Source of the DNA: a bacterium
Lineage (GTDB): Bacteria; Actinomycetota; Humimicrobiia; Humimicrobiales; Humimicrobiaceae
Assembly: GCA_030611285.1 (NCBI GenBank)
Contig: JAUWQC010000035.1
Location: forward strand, 1 to 8,477
Direction of reading: 5' to 3'
DNA: 8,477 bases
The notes beneath the pieces are model-generated. The model saw only the letters and a program-made list of their open reading frames with translations, was not told the DNA's origin and did no database searches. How positions within the stretch are numbered: the stretch's first letter is position 1; every line of letters begins with the position of its first letter. Made by a program: the position numbers and the translations under genes. This document shows positions 5,163-8,477 of this stretch, in pieces.

Positions 5163-6026
5163 ATGAGCAAATCAGCTTTTCTGGAAGAAGAAAAATTTAA
5201 GGAAACATGTAGTGATTTATCTTCCTATATACCTGAAAAGATTGATTCTGGATTAATACTGGGTTCATTTCTTACCAGATGTATAAAATTTTTACCTTTA
5301 CAGAGTAAAATAACCATAAATATCAGCGATATACGCCATATGTCAGTTCCATCCATCCCCGGTCACGGCAAATTTATTGTTTACGGAAAATTGGAAAATA
5401 AAAATATTTTAATATTCTCCGGAAGGCTGCATCTCTATGAAGGGTATGATATAAAAGAAGTGGTATATCCGGTAAATCTGCTGTCTAATTTTTTAACAGA
5501 TAATCTAATAATTACCAATTCAGCAGGAGGAATAAACCCTGAATTCACTGAAGACGATATTATGATAATAGAAGACCATATAAATTTAATGTTTGATAAT
5601 CCATTTTTTGGTAATAAATATAGCAGTCAACATGATTATTTTGTTGATATGAGTTGTCCATATAATAAAAAATTAGCCGGTATTGCAAAAGAAGCAGGCG
5701 AAGGTATTGGTTTTAAATTAAAAACAGGCATATATGCAGGTGTAAAAGGACCGGTACTTGAAACTAGAGCTGAAATAGATGCTTTTCGCAAATTAGGAGT
5801 TGATGCTGTTGGAATGTCAACAGTTCCAGAAGTCATAATGGCAAATTTTCTAAAAATAAATGTATTAGGACTATCTCACATAAGAAATATAGCCAGGTCA
5901 AATCAACCTGAATTTGAAAATAAAAAAAAGGGAAAAAAGTTTAGTCACTCTGACGGTTTTAAAAAAGAAATTTTTATAGGTAAAAGGTTTGCGAAGTTAA
6001 TTGAAATTATTTTAAAAAAAGCATAA
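5163..6026 (+). CDS. punA: purine nucleoside phosphorylase (PNP/MTAP family, class I)
   Basis: PNP cleaves purine (deoxy)ribonucleosides with phosphate to a free base and (deoxy)ribose 1-phosphate in purine salvage. Motifs in order: GLILGS (30-35), PGHGKFIVYG (66-75), SGRLHLYEGY (86-95, for GRFHYYEGY), ITNSAGGINP (117-126), EDHINLMFDNPFFG (137-150), the family signature GVKGPVLETRAEIDAFRKLG (193-212), VGMSTVPEV (216-224), and SHIRN (238-242), which keeps the base-binding Asn. ETRAE supplies the purine-binding Glu. The retained Glu/Asn pair indicates hypoxanthine/guanine PNP rather than MTA phosphorylase. The usual TNAAGG is TNSAGG, an Ala-to-Ser change next to the base pocket. The 287 residues are slightly long. 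No Shine-Dalgarno lies within 15 nt of the ATG and no earlier in-frame start exists after the TAA at 5139. It heads a co-directional cluster. Confidence 0.9.
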   Translation: MSKSAFLEEEKFKETCSDLSSYIPEKIDSGLILGSFLTRCIKFLPLQSKITINISDIRHMSVPSIPGHGKFIVYGKLENKNILIFSGRLHLYEGYDIKEVVYPVNLLSNFLTDNLIITNSAGGINPEFTEDDIMIIEDHINLMFDNPFFGNKYSSQHDYFVDMSCPYNKKLAGIAKEAGEGIGFKLKTGIYAGVKGPVLETRAEIDAFRKLGVDAVGMSTVPEVIMANFLKINVLGLSHIRNIARSNQPEFENKKKGKKFSHSDGFKKEIFIGKRFAKLIEIILKKA

Positions 6027-6090
6027 ATTGTAATCAGAGCATATGGACTAATAGTTTATTAATAATTAGAAATTTAAAGAAGGAGGGAAA

Positions 6091-6939
6091 ATGAGTAAAA
6101 TTGCAATAGTTACCGACAGTACTTCAGATATACCAAAAAATATGGCAAAAGAGTTGGATATAAAAGTCATACCCTTAACAGTAATTTTTGATAAGGAAAG
6201 TTTTTTAGACGATGGAAAAGACATAACCATAAGTGAATTTTATAAAAAAATCAGGTCTTCTGAAAAACTGCCCACCACTACCGTGCCATCTCCAAAGTAT
6301 TTTATAGAAACATATACAGATATTCTTAAAGAGAGCGAGAGTATAATCTCTATTCATATTTCAAGTAAAATGTCAGGTACTGTAAATTCTGCAGAGATGG
6401 CAAAAAAAGAGATGCCGGGCAAAGATATAGAGATAATTGATTCTGAATATGTTCATTTACCGCTTGGTTTTTTGGTGTTAAAGGCAGCTCAACTAGCGCA
6501 GGAAGGTAAATCAAAAAAAGAGATTTTAAAAGGTATATATGACTTAAAACCAAAGATTAAAGTATTATTCGTACCAAGCACGCTGGAATATTTAAAAAAA
6601 GGTGGAAGGATTGGAAAAGCAAAGGGACTTATTGCTTCACTTTTAGAAATCAAGCCCATACTTACTATCCATGACGGCGAGGTATCTCAATTTAAAACCG
6701 TCAGAAGATGGAGCCAGGCTAAAACCGAGCTTATTGAATCTATGAAAACTATGGTAAAAAATCCCCAGAACCTTGTAGTAGCCATAGGAGATTCCGACGC
6801 AAAAGAAGATGCAGAAGAAATGTATGAAAGAATAAAAGAGACATTTAATCCTAAAAGAATATTAAGAGTGGATATCGGCACTATAGTAGGCACACACCTT
6901 GGACCTGGGGGTTTATGTGTAACTTTCTATGAGGAATAA
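6091..6939 (+). CDS. degV: DegV family fatty-acid-binding protein (FakB-like)
   Basis: DegV/FakB proteins bind a fatty acid and present it to the kinase FakA for phosphorylation in phospholipid synthesis. The family is plain: AIVTDSTSDIP (5-15), PTTTVPSP (61-68), ISIHISSKMSGTVNSAEMA (86-104) with S95 in the acyl-carboxylate contact motif SGT, IIDSEYVHLPLGFLVLKAA (115-133), LEYLKKGGRIGKAKGL (165-180), KPILTIHDGEV (188-198), and VGTHLGPGGLCVTF (266-279) with the binding His269. The 282 residues are the normal length. A strong AAGGAGGG (6080-6087) precedes the ATG. It lies 64 nt after punA, and its 3' end overlaps the next gene by 11 nt. No fakA (DAK-like) gene is in the window, so the partner is encoded elsewhere. 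Confidence 0.93.
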   Translation: MSKIAIVTDSTSDIPKNMAKELDIKVIPLTVIFDKESFLDDGKDITISEFYKKIRSSEKLPTTTVPSPKYFIETYTDILKESESIISIHISSKMSGTVNSAEMAKKEMPGKDIEIIDSEYVHLPLGFLVLKAAQLAQEGKSKKEILKGIYDLKPKIKVLFVPSTLEYLKKGGRIGKAKGLIASLLEIKPILTIHDGEVSQFKTVRRWSQAKTELIESMKTMVKNPQNLVVAIGDSDAKEDAEEMYERIKETFNPKRILRVDIGTIVGTHLGPGGLCVTFYEE

Positions 6940-7525
6940 CAATAAATTTAAACAAACTGGTTTTTTCAAAAAAAAACTTAGAAAAAAAATTCAAAATAAA
7001 AGGAATAGCTTACCGGTCCTGGATAGAAAAAAAAGAAGTAAAATAATAGCAGAAAAATTTTTTAGCACTGTTTATTATAATGATTCAAACAATATCTTAA
7101 TCTATTATCCTTTTAGAAGCGAGATTGATGTTACCATAATCATCAGGCAGGCACTGAAAAACAAAAAAAATATAATCTTGCCCGGAGTTTACAACCGCAA
7201 GTTAAAGCTCTTCTATATAAACAATTTAAAAAAACAGTTAGAAATGGGAGCTTATGGCATAATGGAACCTATTACCGGCTTATGTAGAGCTGCTAAAATC
7301 TCAGATATTGATTTGGTTATTGTTCCTGGATTAGTTTTTGATAAAAACTTGAACCGTTTAGGATATGGTGGAGGATTTTATGACAGACTTCTTCCACTTA
7401 TTCCTGCAGGAGTAAAAAAAATAGCACCTTGTTTTGATATCCAGGTAGTCGAAAGTATCCCTGTATCGGAACATGATATTAAAGTTGATCTTTTGATTAC
7501 AGACACTAACATCTATCATCCTTAA
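6929..7525 (+). CDS. fau: 5-formyltetrahydrofolate cyclo-ligase
   Basis: This enzyme (also called MTHFS or YgfA) uses ATP to convert 5-formyl-THF to 5,10-methenyl-THF, returning a dead-end folate to the one-carbon pool. Motifs: basic N-terminal helix KKLRKKIQNKRNSL (14-27), IYYPFRSEIDVT (58-69), AYGIMEP (108-114), DLVIVPGLVFD (128-138), and the signature RLGYGGGFYDR (143-153) that forms the substrate and nucleotide site, then EHDIKVDLLITD (181-192). Its 198 residues are typical. The ATG lies inside the degV 3' end (11-nt overlap, different frame) and has no good ribosome site of its own, so translational coupling to degV is likely. The first dozen residues are a low-complexity basic extension, and the true start might be slightly downstream. 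Confidence 0.93.
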   Translation: MRNNNKFKQTGFFKKKLRKKIQNKRNSLPVLDRKKRSKIIAEKFFSTVYYNDSNNILIYYPFRSEIDVTIIIRQALKNKKNIILPGVYNRKLKLFYINNLKKQLEMGAYGIMEPITGLCRAAKISDIDLVIVPGLVFDKNLNRLGYGGGFYDRLLPLIPAGVKKIAPCFDIQVVESIPVSEHDIKVDLLITDTNIYHP

Positions 7526-7555
7526 AAAATTTCTTATAAGATAAAAGTATTAAAT

Positions 7556-8305
7556 ATGAAATCCAGTAATATAAAATTAAAAAAGAAAAACAACAATACT
7601 AAAATTGCAATTCTTATCCCGGCTTACAACGAAGAGAAATATATTAAAGGAGTGATTAAGAATTGTTGTAAATACAGACTGGATATAGTCGTCGTTGATG
7701 ACGGTTCAATTGATAATACCTTGGAAACGGTAAAATCAATTCCAGTTCCTAAAAATTTCAAAATAATACTCATTAAACATTCTAAAAATCTAGGGAAAGG
7801 GCAGTCACTTAAAACCGGTTTTAGTTATATTGTAAAGAATAATTATAGCGGGGTTATAACTATTGACGCAGATGGACAGCATAAGACAAGTGAAATTAAA
7901 AATTTTCTTAAAGTAATAGAAAAAGAAAATCCAGATTTAATAATCGGAGATAGGCTTGGCAATACTAAAAATATGCCTTTTACAAGATTGGCTACAAACG
8001 TCTTTACTTCATGGGTTATTTCCAATATTGCAGGCATTAGAGTCAGTGATGTGCAGTCCGGGTTCAGATATATAAGCGCCAAAGCTTTAAAGAATATCAA
8101 ACTTGAAACCAAAAACTTTGATACTGAACCAGAAATAATAATCCAGGCCAGCTGGCTTGGATACAATATAAAAAATATACCTATCAGTACTATTTATAAT
8201 AAAAATTTTGTCAGCTATGTTAATCCTGTTACAGATACCATTAAATTCTTCAAGTTAGTTTTTAACAGCTGCAAATGGAAGAGAAAGCTTTATAAAAAAG
8301 GGTGA
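7556..8305 (+). CDS. family 2 glycosyltransferase, dolichyl/polyprenyl-phosphate mannose synthase-like
   Basis: This is a GT-A fold enzyme that transfers a sugar from a nucleotide donor, probably to a lipid phosphate or glycan at the inner face of the membrane. Visible motifs: IAILIPAYNEEKYI (17-30), DIVVVDDGSIDNT (43-55), NLGKGQSLKTGF (78-89), the metal-binding DAD in ITIDADGQHKTSEI (101-114), and VSDVQSGFRYIS (163-174) with the family's conserved GFR. A C-terminal basic stretch ends KWKRKLYKKG. No membrane helices follow the domain, so at 249 residues it is the compact form. The start follows fau by 30 nt without a clear ribosome site. Donor and acceptor cannot be told from the sequence. 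No polysaccharide or sugar-nucleotide genes adjoin it in this window. Confidence 0.88.
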   Translation: MKSSNIKLKKKNNNTKIAILIPAYNEEKYIKGVIKNCCKYRLDIVVVDDGSIDNTLETVKSIPVPKNFKIILIKHSKNLGKGQSLKTGFSYIVKNNYSGVITIDADGQHKTSEIKNFLKVIEKENPDLIIGDRLGNTKNMPFTRLATNVFTSWVISNIAGIRVSDVQSGFRYISAKALKNIKLETKNFDTEPEIIIQASWLGYNIKNIPISTIYNKNFVSYVNPVTDTIKFFKLVFNSCKWKRKLYKKG

Positions 8306-8392
8306 TTGTTACTTAAAAATTCTGATATAACTCATAAAAAACTGCTGAAATAAACTCAAGTAGATATAATAAAAATACAAATTTGCTGGAGG

Positions 8393-8477
8393 TTAGTTAC
8401 TGCTTTCATACCAATCTTTAAGGATTCCATAATATTCTTTAATGTTCTGGTTAAAAATTAAAAGAATTATAATAATT
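8393..8477 (-). CDS. possible 3' end of a minus-strand gene (partial)
   Basis: From the window edge a minus-strand frame stays open for 27 codons to a TAA at 8393. The last residues, FNQNIKEYYGILKDWYESSN, look like a charged helical protein tail; the preceding IIIILL is AT-rich sequence that could be non-coding. It would converge with the glycosyltransferase gene. It weakly resembles the gene tail behind mnmA (LIF, then a YY, then L-K/I and acidic residues). Too little is visible to name it. Confidence 0.25.
   Translation of the reverse strand, partial: IIIILLIFNQNIKEYYGILKDWYESSN

Noticed and set aside
8306..8392. Possible small plus-strand frame beginning with TTG just after the glycosyltransferase stop
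   Set aside because: Only about 15 codons before a TAA, no ribosome site and no recognisable motif.
1..8477. CRISPR array, prophage or defence system
   Set aside because: No spaced direct repeats, no cas, integrase or phage genes; the only mobile-element trace is the IS200/IS605-type right end.

Overview
This is an AT-rich bacterial window (about one third G+C by eye) of mostly housekeeping genes, with two stretches of dense RNA signal between them. The gene content suits an anaerobic or Gram-positive-type bacterium: an AmaP-like membrane protein, a DegV/FakB fatty-acid-binding protein, a lipobox substrate-binding protein, strong AAGGAGG-type ribosome sites and consensus sigma-A-type promoters. 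Firmicutes or an AT-rich candidate phylum such as Atribacterota would fit, but nothing here fixes the lineage.

Layout. Positions 1-1059 hold the tRNA 2-thiouridylase gene mnmA, cut at its 5' end by the window edge. Positions 1060-1530 contain no normal gene. They hold a possible decayed reverse-strand gene tail, then a compact transcription unit: a near-perfect promoter (1180-1208), a structured non-coding RNA of about 175 nt, and an intrinsic terminator (to about 1387). A second promoter (1470-1498) then serves ilvE (1531-2451), a branched-chain aminotransferase.

From 2505 to 5005 everything reads on the minus strand. In transcription order this is an orphan branched-chain-amino-acid-type binding lipoprotein, an AmaP-like protein, the right end of an IS200/IS605-type element carrying an omega-RNA scaffold but no tnpB, tRNA-Gly(CCC), and a 50-residue unknown protein. 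The IS right end stops 3 bases before the tRNA, so the 'guide' that would follow the scaffold is the tRNA-Gly gene itself.

A divergent promoter region (5006-5162) leads to a plus-strand cluster: purine nucleoside phosphorylase, a DegV protein, 5-formyltetrahydrofolate cyclo-ligase (overlapping degV by 11 nt) and a family 2 glycosyltransferase (to 8305). Short spacings suggest an operon. Its products serve unrelated jobs: purine salvage, fatty-acid handling, folate repair and glycosyl transfer. The last 85 bases may be the 3' end of another minus-strand gene entering from outside.

The two points most worth following are the unassigned ncRNA, which opens with an anti-Shine-Dalgarno/Shine-Dalgarno hairpin, and the tnpB-less omega-RNA fused to a tRNA gene.
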